Source: Roseateles sp. XES5
Lineage (GTDB): Bacteria; Pseudomonadota; Alphaproteobacteria; Rhizobiales; Rhizobiaceae
Direction: 5' to 3'
Assembly (NCBI RefSeq): GCF_020535545.1
Contig: NZ_CP084753.1
Location: 248,001 to 312,000, forward strand
Length of the DNA stretch: 64,000 nucleotides
Shown here: positions 46,144-53,961 of the stretch, piece by piece
How positions within the stretch are numbered: position 1 is the stretch's first letter
How the letters are laid out: every line of letters begins with the position of its first letter
Program-made: the position numbers and the translations under genes
The notes under the pieces: model-generated
Database searches by the model: none
What the model was told of the DNA's origin: nothing
The model's input: the letters and a program-made list of their open reading frames with translations, nothing else

Positions 46144-47595
46144 ATGGCAGAACGCTACGCCAACCTGATCGGCGGACAATGGAGGCAAAGCGAACGCTTC
46201 CATGAAAACCGCAATCCGTCCGATATCACGGACCTGATCGGCCTCTATGCGCAGGCGGATGCAGCCGATGTCGAGGAGGCGGTCGCGGCCAGCCGCAAAG
46301 CGGTATCGGCCTGGCGGGCCGTGGGGCTGGAACAGCGGCAGGCAGTTCTGAACCGGATCGGCACCGAGCTGATGGACCGCGCCGCCGAGCTTGGCGAGCT
46401 GCTCTCGCGTGAAGAGGGCAAGCCCTTGGCCGAAGGCCGCGGCGAGGTGTTCCGCGCGGGCCAGTTCTTCACCTATTATGCCGCCGAAGTGCTGCGCCAG
46501 CTCGGCGAGAATGCGGATTCGGTGCGTCCCGGCATCGAGATCGACATGCGCCGCGAGCCGATGGGGCTGGTCGCCGTCGTTTCGCCCTGGAACTTTCCGA
46601 CCGCCACGGCCAGCTGGAAGATCGCGCCCGCGCTCGCCTATGGCAACGCCGTCATCTGGAAACCGGCCAACGAGACCCCGGCTTCGGCCTATGCGCTCGC
46701 CGATATCATCCACCGCGCCGGCCTGCCGGACGGGACGTTCCAGCTTCTGATGGGGCCTGGCGCCGTCGTCGGAAACGGGCTTGCCGGCCACCGCGGGGTC
46801 GATGCCGTCACCTTTACTGGGTCCTACGAGGTCGGTTGCCAGGTCGCGGTTGCGGCCGCTGCCAACCTCACCAAATTCCAGTTGGAACTCGGCTCGAAGA
46901 ACGCGCTGCTCGTCATGGACGATGCCGATATCGACCTTGCCGTGGCGGCATCGATCGGAGGCGGTTATTCCGGCACCGGGCAGAAATGCACAGCCTCGTC
47001 GCGCCTCGTGGTGCATGAGGCGGTTCACGACCGCTTCGTCGAGAAGCTTGCGGGCGCCGTTGGCGCATTGAAAGTCGGCCATGCGCTGGCGGACGGTACG
47101 CAGATCGGCCCGGTCGTGAGCGAGCGCCAGCTTGCGGCGAACCTCGCCTGGCTGGAGCGCGCCCGCGCCGCCGGTGCCGAGGTCGCCGTCGGCGGCGAGT
47201 GCCTGCAACTTGTCCATGACGGCTTCTACATGGCGCCGGCCCTGTTGACCGGCACGACCAATGCGATGGATTTCAACCGCGAGGAGATGTTCGCGCCGAT
47301 CGCCGCCGTACAGAAGGTCGGCTCCTACGAGGAGGGGCTTTCCGTCGTCAACGACACCCGCTTCGGCCTCGTCGCCGGCATCTTCACCCGCTCGCTCGCC
47401 CGCGCCACGCATTTCCGGCGCCATGTCGAGACCGGTTGCGTCACCGTCAACCTGCCGACGGCGGGTACGGACTATCACGTGCCCTTCGGCGGAAGGAAGG
47501 ATTCGAGCTTCGGCTCGCGCGAACAGGGCCGTTCGGCGGCCGAGTTCTACACCCAGGTCAAGACCGCCTATATCCGGGCGGGGGAGCCGGAGTAA
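46144..47595 (+). CDS. Aldehyde dehydrogenase, alpha-ketoglutarate semialdehyde dehydrogenase-like
   Basis: This is a 483-residue ALDH with catalytic residues N150 (SPWNFP), E248 (LELGSKN) and C282 (GQKCTASSR). The C-terminal GGRKDSSFGSREQGRSAAEFYTQVKTAY block is like 2,5-dioxovalerate (alpha-ketoglutarate semialdehyde) dehydrogenases used for sugar-acid and hydroxyproline breakdown. Substrate is not certain. It is the first gene of a coupled cluster with an M19-like protein (4 nt gap), an unknown protein, a DUF3726 protein and an Ldh2-type oxidoreductase, divergent from LysR. Confidence 0.85.
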   Translation: MAERYANLIGGQWRQSERFHENRNPSDITDLIGLYAQADAADVEEAVAASRKAVSAWRAVGLEQRQAVLNRIGTELMDRAAELGELLSREEGKPLAEGRGEVFRAGQFFTYYAAEVLRQLGENADSVRPGIEIDMRREPMGLVAVVSPWNFPTATASWKIAPALAYGNAVIWKPANETPASAYALADIIHRAGLPDGTFQLLMGPGAVVGNGLAGHRGVDAVTFTGSYEVGCQVAVAAAANLTKFQLELGSKNALLVMDDADIDLAVAASIGGGYSGTGQKCTASSRLVVHEAVHDRFVEKLAGAVGALKVGHALADGTQIGPVVSERQLAANLAWLERARAAGAEVAVGGECLQLVHDGFYMAPALLTGTTNAMDFNREEMFAPIAAVQKVGSYEEGLSVVNDTRFGLVAGIFTRSLARATHFRRHVETGCVTVNLPTAGTDYHVPFGGRKDSSFGSREQGRSAAEFYTQVKTAYIRAGEPE

Positions 47596-47599
47596 GGCC

Positions 47600-48595
47600 A
47601 TGGACGCGAAGATCGCCAGCCCCCTCGTCGACTGCCTGCAATATGCCAACTGGAGCCCGAGCGTCTTTTCCGAGATGCGGGCCGGCGGCGTGCATGCGGT
47701 GCATGCCACCATCGCCTATCACGAAAATTTCCGCGAAACGGTGGCCAATATCATCGCCTGGAACCGGCATTTCGAGCGCCATCCGGATCTCATCTTTCCC
47801 GGCCGCTCCGGCAGCGATATCGAGCGCGCCATGCGGGAAGGGCGCACGGCCATCTTCTTCGGCCTGCAGAACCCGTCGCCGATCGAGGATGATATCGGCC
47901 TCATCGAGGTCTGCCACACGCTCGGCGTCCGCTTCATGCAGCTCTCCTACAACAACCAGTCCTTGCTTGCCACCGGCTGCTATGAGGGGGAAGATCCTGG
48001 CGTCACCCGCTTCGGCCGGCAGGCCATTGCCGAGATGAACCGCGTCGGCATGGTCATCGACATGAGCCATTCCGCCGAACGCTCTACCTTGGAGGCAATC
48101 GAGATTTCGACGCGCCCGATCGCCATTACCCATGCCAACCCGCACTGGTGGCATCCGGCGCTGCGCAACAAGTCCGACACCGTGCTGAAGGCGCTGACGT
48201 GGTCGGGCGGCATGCTTGGGCTTTCGCTCTATCCGCATCATCTGAAGGACGGTTCGAACTGCACGCTGGAGAATTTTTGCGCCATGGTCGCCGAGACGGC
48301 ATCGCGCTATGGCGCCGAGCATATCGGCATCGGCAGCGACCTGTGCCAGGACCAGCCGGATTCCGTCGTGACATGGATGCGCAACGGGCGCTGGTCGAAG
48401 GCGACGGACTACGGCGAAGGATCGGCGGCAGCGGCAGGCTTCCCTCGGCAGCCGCATTGGTTCAACAGCAATGCGGACCTTGGAAACCTGCGCCATGGCC
48501 TGCGCAATGCCGGCTTCTCCGAAGAGGAAGTGGGCGGCATCATGGGTGGCAACTGGCTGCGGTTCTACAACGCATCCTTCGGGCCGATGCCATGA
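47600..48595 (+). CDS. M19 membrane-dipeptidase-like protein with altered metal site
   Basis: This is a 331-residue TIM-barrel protein of the M19 (renal dipeptidase) family, similar in type to the dipeptidase-like gene in the betaine-catabolic region of Pseudomonas. Of the five usual zinc ligands, the N-terminal His-x-Asp is replaced (residues 11-15 read DCLQY instead of DGHND). The bridging Glu appears as Gln90 (FFGLQNPSP). His157 (MSH), His178 (THANPHWWH) and Asp247 (GIGSDLCQD) remain. It may have a changed reaction or a single metal. No signal peptide is seen. The stop overlaps the next start (ATGA). Confidence 0.78.
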   Translation: MDAKIASPLVDCLQYANWSPSVFSEMRAGGVHAVHATIAYHENFRETVANIIAWNRHFERHPDLIFPGRSGSDIERAMREGRTAIFFGLQNPSPIEDDIGLIEVCHTLGVRFMQLSYNNQSLLATGCYEGEDPGVTRFGRQAIAEMNRVGMVIDMSHSAERSTLEAIEISTRPIAITHANPHWWHPALRNKSDTVLKALTWSGGMLGLSLYPHHLKDGSNCTLENFCAMVAETASRYGAEHIGIGSDLCQDQPDSVVTWMRNGRWSKATDYGEGSAAAAGFPRQPHWFNSNADLGNLRHGLRNAGFSEEEVGGIMGGNWLRFYNASFGPMP

Positions 48596-50286
48596 CCGGC
48601 CGTGCACGCGAGCTTGCGACAGGACCCGTGCTGGCGCTGCGTTCACCTGACGTCGTCATGCGCCTGCAACGGATGGGAGCCTCGTTCCCGACGCGGCTGA
48701 GTTTCCTGCGCAGCCTGATCCGCCGTCTCGCCGCAAGCGGCACGAGGGTGCGCCGCCCGGTCTGGACCATGGACGATGCGGGTTTCGGCGATGCGGTCTA
48801 CACGCTCACGCTCGGCGGGCATGATTATAGTCTGGTCGCCTTTTCCTGCCCGCTTCCCGACGACCAGCGCTCCGACCGCGTGATCGCGGAAGCCTGGGAT
48901 GCGAGCTATGTGCTCTATGACGGCATCCCCGACGCCGCGGAGATCGACCGCCTGCGCGCGAATGCGCCGCGGCAGGAGGCGGGTCGGTTCGGTCCGCTGG
49001 ACCTTGTTCTCAGCCGCGCCAACAAGTCCGTGCGCTTCTTCGAACATGTCGTCGACAGTCTCGCCCAGGGCCGTCAGCCGGACAGGCATCGCCTCGGCGA
49101 AGTCGGCTACCTGCTGCGCACCACCGCCGTCTACGGCAATGGCAAATTCGGCATAGCCGACCGTTTCGTGCTGGCGGCGCGGGAAGGCCTGGCTGGCCCC
49201 TTCCAGGCGGAGATGCTGACCGTCTGGCTGATCCGCGAATTCTCCCACGACCTCGTCGAACACGTCGCCCGGCGCAGGGCCCCGGAAACCTTCGTGCCGC
49301 TTGCTCCCGACCTCCGTCGCCATATCGGCGTCGGCAATTCCACCGGTCTTGGCATGGCGCCGTTCCTGGCCAACCATCCGATACTCCTCAACAACTGGAT
49401 GCACGCCCGCGAGACGGCTCTGGCCCGGGTGCGGGCGAAGCCCTATCTGGATGCGGCGGCGCTGAACCGGCTTGCCGACCTCAGGCGGCAGGCGATGCTG
49501 CATCTCGATCAATGGGCTGTCGAGGACGAAGCCCTGATGGCCCGTATCCTTCGCCTGCGCGGGGAATGGGTCGAGGCTGGAAGCTGGATCGACCCGGCAA
49601 GGCTGCTGGCGACGTCCTGCCCGGTCGCCGCGTTGCTGGATCGTTCGCAATCCCTGTCCGTGGATTTCCAGGAATTGCTGGCTGCGCTCGTCATCGAAAT
49701 GGCGGGCGCGGAGAACGACGACCTTGCGGACGGCATGGCGGCCGCGCGGGAAGGGACGTTCGAGCCTGGCATGCCCGTTGCGGCCCTGCGCCGCCTGTTG
49801 CACGCACACTACGGCTGGGCCATGGCCATCGCCTTTGGCGCGCCGGCCGAGACCGCCCAGTTCTGGTACGTGTCGGAGGAGAAGTTGGAGCCCCGCCTTG
49901 GCCGCCGCGACGACGAGCCCGGTGCGGATCTGGAACTGCCACTCGATATCGCCCGGCAGGTGCAGCGGCTTGCTGCTGATCTTGCGCAAGCGCCGGATGG
50001 GCAAAGCATTGCCGCTTTCCTCGCGCGTTTCCCGCAACATCGGCATATCGCACGCCGCATCCAGACGACGGCGGCCGCGCCCTATGCGGAAATCCGTGAC
50101 AACCTTCTGTCGGATCGCTGCCTGCCCATAGACATGCTGCGCTGTAAGCTCGCCTTCTTCGGCGCCTCGAAGTTCGATCCGCGCTCGGATCGCTGGACCC
50201 GCATCACGCTTTTCCAGGGCGCGCCGACGGCCGGTGAAATCTCGGCCGGCGAAACCGACGACTGCTGGCTTCCGGTGCTGCCATGA
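48592..50286 (+). CDS. Unknown 564-residue protein of the ALDH/M19/Ldh2 cluster
   Basis: I do not recognise a characterised family. The protein is about 564 residues, soluble-looking, Arg- and Ala-rich, with no signal peptide or clear membrane helix. Notable segments are WTMDDAGFGDAVYTLTLGGHDYSLVAFSCPLPDDQRSDRVIAEAWD, an RSVxLDLVLSRANKSVRFFEHVVDSL-type block, GNSTGLGMAPFLANHPILLNNW, and a C-terminal FFGASKFDPRSDRWTRITLF. Composition and codon use match the neighbours. It is coupled by 4-nt ATGA overlaps to both the M19-like gene and the DUF3726 gene, so it is expressed with them in fixed ratio. Confidence 0.6.
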   Translation: MTGRARELATGPVLALRSPDVVMRLQRMGASFPTRLSFLRSLIRRLAASGTRVRRPVWTMDDAGFGDAVYTLTLGGHDYSLVAFSCPLPDDQRSDRVIAEAWDASYVLYDGIPDAAEIDRLRANAPRQEAGRFGPLDLVLSRANKSVRFFEHVVDSLAQGRQPDRHRLGEVGYLLRTTAVYGNGKFGIADRFVLAAREGLAGPFQAEMLTVWLIREFSHDLVEHVARRRAPETFVPLAPDLRRHIGVGNSTGLGMAPFLANHPILLNNWMHARETALARVRAKPYLDAAALNRLADLRRQAMLHLDQWAVEDEALMARILRLRGEWVEAGSWIDPARLLATSCPVAALLDRSQSLSVDFQELLAALVIEMAGAENDDLADGMAAAREGTFEPGMPVAALRRLLHAHYGWAMAIAFGAPAETAQFWYVSEEKLEPRLGRRDDEPGADLELPLDIARQVQRLAADLAQAPDGQSIAAFLARFPQHRHIARRIQTTAAAPYAEIRDNLLSDRCLPIDMLRCKLAFFGASKFDPRSDRWTRITLFQGAPTAGEISAGETDDCWLPVLP

Positions 50287-50861
50287 CGCAAATCCTTCTT
50301 TCCTACAACGAAGTGCAGTCGCTGGCCCGCAAGGCCGCCCGTGGTGCCGGCCTGCCCCAAGGGGTGGCGGATGAGATCGGTAGTGCCGCCCTGTGGCTCT
50401 CTGCGCGTGGCGTCGACGCCCTCGGAACCGTCGTCTCGGCTGTTGATGGAGATCCCCGCGGCAGCCAGGCAATTCTGGCTGGTCAGGCGGCCATCGATGC
50501 GCTGTGCTGTGGAGAGACCGAGCGGATCTCCCTCCAAAATCCAACGGAAGGCTTGCTGCTGATCGGCCTTGCCGGCGCAGCGGCGATGGATACGAGGTTA
50601 AACTTCGCGCTGGAATGCGCAAACGGCGATGTCGTCCCGCTCGCCAGCCTGCCTGACGTCTGCAGCCTGATGTCCGACATAACGGCCCTGCGCCACCTGC
50701 CTGACGGTGGCGCATCCGTCTGCCCGGGAACGCCGCGGCCTGCGGCGACCGATGCCGCGGCCTATGCTGCCGCGCTCGGCCTGGCCGCGAGGACCTATGT
50801 GCCGGCCTCGGACTTTTCGCGTGCCCGGGGCGCGGGCGCCGGCACCACCGACAACGATTGA
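50283..50861 (+). CDS. DUF3726-family protein
   Basis: This is a 192-residue protein. LSYNEVQSLARKAARGAGLPQGVADEIGSAALWLSARGVDALGTV is the start typical of DUF3726, a family of unknown function. It has no signal peptide. The start overlaps the upstream unknown gene (ATGA), and the stop is 10 nt before the Ldh2-type gene, whose product may be its partner. Confidence 0.7.
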   Translation: MTQILLSYNEVQSLARKAARGAGLPQGVADEIGSAALWLSARGVDALGTVVSAVDGDPRGSQAILAGQAAIDALCCGETERISLQNPTEGLLLIGLAGAAAMDTRLNFALECANGDVVPLASLPDVCSLMSDITALRHLPDGGASVCPGTPRPAATDAAAYAAALGLAARTYVPASDFSRARGAGAGTTDND

Positions 50862-50871
50862 GGACGTTCCC

Positions 50872-51876
50872 ATGACGGACCGGATGATGACGCTCGCCGC
50901 GATCGAGCAAGTGTGCCTGCGTGCCTTGGTGGCCGCGGGCGCCCGCGAGGACAACGCCGCCGCCGTTGCCCGCTCGACGATGTTGGCGGAACGTGACGGC
51001 ATTCGCAGCCACGGACTGCTTTACGTGCCGATCTATGCCGAGCACATACGCTGCGGCAAGGTCGATGGCGTGGCGCGGCCGGTGGTGTCGCAGCCGCGTC
51101 CCGGTGCGGTCGTCGTCGATGCGGCGACCGGCTTTGCCCATCCCGCGATCGACGCCGGCTGGCCGCGTTTCATCGCCGCCGCGCGTGAGAATGGCGTGGC
51201 GGCGATGACGGTGTTCAACTCGTACAATTGCGGCGTGCTCGGCCATCATGCCGAGCGCATCGCCGAGGCAGGCCTGCTGGGACTGTGCACCACCCATGCG
51301 CCGGCCTCCATCGCGCCGCCCGGAGGACGTGTGCCGGTCATCGGCACCAATCCGTTTGCGCTTGGCGTTCCCGACGACGCGGGCGGGGCGGCGCTCATTC
51401 TCGACCAGTCGGCGAGCGTCGTGGCGAAATCCGAAATCCTCTTGCGGTCACGCGAAGGCAGGCCCATCGAACCCGGCTGGGCGATCGACGCCAGCGGGGC
51501 AGCGACAACCGATCCGGCCGCGGCCCTCAAGGGCTCGATGCTGCCGGCGGGCGGGCACAAGGGCTTTGGCGCCGGCCTCCTCGTGGAAATCCTCGCCTCC
51601 TGCCTGTCGGGTGCGGCCTTGAGCAAGGATGCCAGCCCGTTTTCCGGCACGTTGGGCGGGCCGCCGAAAACCGGCCAGTGCTTCATTGCGTTCGACCCCT
51701 CCGCCTTTTCGGAAGGCTTTGCACATCGGGTTTCGAACCTTGTCGAAGCGATCGCGGCGCAGGATGGAGCCCGCCTTCCTGGTGGCCGTCGGCAGGCTGC
51801 GCGGCGGCGGACGGAACGGGACGGCGTGTCAGTCGACGCCGCCCTGATCGAGCGGATCGCATCGCCCTCTCGCTAA
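50872..51876 (+). CDS. Ldh2-family malate/lactate dehydrogenase-like imine reductase
   Basis: This is a 334-residue member of the malate/L-lactate dehydrogenase-type NAD(P) oxidoreductases (DUF/Ldh2; includes delta1-pyrroline-2-carboxylate reductase, DpkA). DGIRSHGLLYVPIYAEHI, VFNSYNCGVLGHHAERIAEAGLLGL, GTNPFALGVP and LPAGGHKGFGAGLLVEIL are the NAD(P)- and substrate-binding segments; His in SHGL is the usual catalytic residue. GAGGA is 7 nt before the ATG. An imine or keto acid made by the cluster is a plausible substrate. It is the last gene of the 46144-51876 cluster. Confidence 0.85.
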   Translation: MTDRMMTLAAIEQVCLRALVAAGAREDNAAAVARSTMLAERDGIRSHGLLYVPIYAEHIRCGKVDGVARPVVSQPRPGAVVVDAATGFAHPAIDAGWPRFIAAARENGVAAMTVFNSYNCGVLGHHAERIAEAGLLGLCTTHAPASIAPPGGRVPVIGTNPFALGVPDDAGGAALILDQSASVVAKSEILLRSREGRPIEPGWAIDASGAATTDPAAALKGSMLPAGGHKGFGAGLLVEILASCLSGAALSKDASPFSGTLGGPPKTGQCFIAFDPSAFSEGFAHRVSNLVEAIAAQDGARLPGGRRQAARRRTERDGVSVDAALIERIASPSR

Positions 51877-51977
51877 AGTTTTTCTGAAGTCGGGATCAGT
51901 TATTTCGGTTTGATAAAAGTGGCTGCTTTCGACATCGTAACCGTCAAGACCACCACAACAGAACAAAGGGAACGGAC

Positions 51978-52982
51978 ATGAAGATCAAGACATCCATTCT
52001 TGCGGGCGCTTGCCTCTCCTGCATGGTTCTCGGCGGCACTGCGGCTCAGGCTGCCGAATGCGGCACGACCGACCCCATCACCGTCGCGGAAATGACCTGG
52101 CTTTCCGCCGGCACGCTGGCCTATGTGACCAAGGCGATCCTCGCCGAAGGGTACGGCTGCAACGTCCAGATCGTGCCCGGCGACACGGTGCCGACCGCCT
52201 CCTCCATGCTGGCCAAGGGCGAGCCGGACATTGCGCCGGAACTCTGGGTATCCACCGTCAAGTCGACCTGGGACCAGATGTTGGCGAAGGGCACCGTCTA
52301 CAAGGCCGGCGATATCTTCGCCAGCGGTGGCCAGGAGGGCTGGTGGATTCCGGACTATGTTGCCGAGGCACATCCGGAAATCCGCTCCGTCAGCGACCTC
52401 AAGGACAATTGGAAGGTGTTCGAGGACGAAGCGAATACCGGCAAGGGCCGCTTCTACGCCTGCCCGCCCGGCTGGGGCTGCGAAATCATCACCAACAACC
52501 TCATCAAGGCGCTCGGCCTGGAAGAGACCTATGAGATCTACCCGACCGGCTCCGGCGCCAATCTGAAAGCGACCATCGCCCGCCAGGTATCCCGCAAGAA
52601 GCCGTTCATCGGCTGGTACTGGGGCCCGACCGAGGTGATCGGCAAATACAAGCTCAAGGTCCTCGATATGCCGGCCTATGACGCGGCCAAGTTCACCTGC
52701 CTCACCGACGCCAAGTGCGAAAAGCCGGAACTGACCGGCTGGGCGGTCGGCGAGGTCGCCGTCGCGGCGACGACGAGCCTGAAGGAAAAGGCACCTGCCG
52801 TCGCCGAATTCCTGTCGAAGATGCAGGTGCCGAATGCCGAGATCAGCGACGTTCTGGCCTGGGGCGACGACAACAAGGCCTCGCCTGAGGAGGTCGCGAC
52901 CTACTTCTTCAAGAACTACGAGGCGATCTGGAGCAAGTGGGTTCCGGCCGACGTCGCGGAAAAGGTCAAGGCCTCGCTTTGA
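51978..52982 (+). CDS. Glycine betaine/choline-type ABC substrate-binding protein
   Basis: This is a 334-residue periplasmic protein of the ProX/OpuAC type. A signal peptide ends near GGTAAQAAECG. AEMTWLSAGTLAYVTKAILAEGYGCNVQIVPGDTVPTASSMLAKGEPDIAPELW is the typical ligand-pocket start, with Trp residues for the cation box. Ligand is probably a betaine or choline. It is separated by 101 bp from the Ldh2-type gene, so it likely has its own promoter. A 9-bp hairpin follows before the permease gene. Confidence 0.88.
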   Translation: MKIKTSILAGACLSCMVLGGTAAQAAECGTTDPITVAEMTWLSAGTLAYVTKAILAEGYGCNVQIVPGDTVPTASSMLAKGEPDIAPELWVSTVKSTWDQMLAKGTVYKAGDIFASGGQEGWWIPDYVAEAHPEIRSVSDLKDNWKVFEDEANTGKGRFYACPPGWGCEIITNNLIKALGLEETYEIYPTGSGANLKATIARQVSRKKPFIGWYWGPTEVIGKYKLKVLDMPAYDAAKFTCLTDAKCEKPELTGWAVGEVAVAATTSLKEKAPAVAEFLSKMQVPNAEISDVLAWGDDNKASPEEVATYFFKNYEAIWSKWVPADVAEKVKASL

Positions 52983-53033
52983 GGCCCTTCAGGCAGGGTC
53001 GCCCGACCTGATCGCGCGGCCTTGAAAACACCC

Positions 53034-53060
53034 TCTGCCGGCGATCGTGACGCCGGCAGA
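53034..53060 (+). other. Intercistronic hairpin between betaine SBP and permease
   Basis: A perfect 9-bp stem (TCTGCCGGC / GCCGGCAGA) with a 9-nt loop is located between the SBP stop and the permease start. There is no T run. It probably protects the 3' end of the SBP message or reduces readthrough, so the binding protein is made in excess. Confidence 0.55.
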
Positions 53061-53084
53061 AGTCTCCTTCGAAAGGCGTGTGCC

Positions 53085-53957
53085 GTGGCAGACAATTTCC
53101 CTGAACTCATCGACACGCGTGGTCTGCGCTTCGCCATCGATGACGGTTTTAGCTGGATCGTGACGAATTACGGCGACACGTTCGAACGCCTGCTGATGCC
53201 GCTGCTCAAGCTGCTCAGCGCGCTCGAAGCCTTCCTGCAATGGCTGCCCTGGTACGTCACCATCGCCGCCATCGCGGCACTGACCTACTCGGCCTCCAGG
53301 AGCCTGAAGGCAACGGCCGGCGCCGTGGCCATGCTTGTCTTCATCGGCGCGCTCGGGCTTTGGAACGACGCCATGGCGACGGTGGCGCTGATGCTCGCAG
53401 CAACGGTGGTGGCGGTGGTGGTCGGCATTCCGATCGGCATCCTCATGGCACGCTCGGACTGGCTTCGCTCGATGGCGCTGCCGCTGCTCGATATCATGCA
53501 GACGCTCCCGATCTTCGTCTATCTGATCCCCTTCGTCATGCTGTTCGGCCCGGGAAAGATTCCGGCCATCCTCGCAACCGTGTTCTTCGCCATCCCGCCG
53601 GTCATCCGCCTCACCGATCTCGGCATCCGCCAGGTCGATGGCGAGGTGGTGGAGGCGATCGTCGCCTTCGGCGCGACGCCGCGACAGAAGCTCTTCCGGG
53701 TACAGATCCCGCTTGCCCTGCCGACGATCATGGCCGGCATCAACCAGACGACGATGATGGCGCTCTCCATGGTGGTCATCGCCTCGATGATCGGCGCGGG
53801 CGGCCTCGGCTATCAGGTCTTGCAGGGCATCCAGCGGCTGGAGGTCAGCCGCGGCCTCATCGCCGGCATCGCCATCGTCTTCCTCGCCGTGATCTTCGAC
53901 CGTATCGCGCAGTCTTACGGGCGGCGCGCCCAAAAACATCTTGCCAGCGGGGAGTGA
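53085..53957 (+). CDS. Glycine betaine/choline-type ABC transporter permease
   Basis: This is a 290-residue permease of the ProW/OpuAB type with a long N-terminal segment and about six helices. The EAA loop is EAIVAFGATPRQKLFRVQIPLALPTIMAGINQ, followed by IGAGGLGYQVLQGIQRL. The start is GTG at 53085 with AAAGG upstream (an in-frame TTG at 53022 is less likely). It overlaps nothing but lies 4 nt before the ATPase GTG. Confidence 0.88.
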   Translation: MADNFPELIDTRGLRFAIDDGFSWIVTNYGDTFERLLMPLLKLLSALEAFLQWLPWYVTIAAIAALTYSASRSLKATAGAVAMLVFIGALGLWNDAMATVALMLAATVVAVVVGIPIGILMARSDWLRSMALPLLDIMQTLPIFVYLIPFVMLFGPGKIPAILATVFFAIPPVIRLTDLGIRQVDGEVVEAIVAFGATPRQKLFRVQIPLALPTIMAGINQTTMMALSMVVIASMIGAGGLGYQVLQGIQRLEVSRGLIAGIAIVFLAVIFDRIAQSYGRRAQKHLASGE

Positions 53958-53961
53958 GACC

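Noticed and set aside
51877..51977. Sigma-54 promoter before the betaine binding-protein gene
   Set aside because: No GG-N10-GC pair with the expected TGGCAC/TTGCA context is visible.
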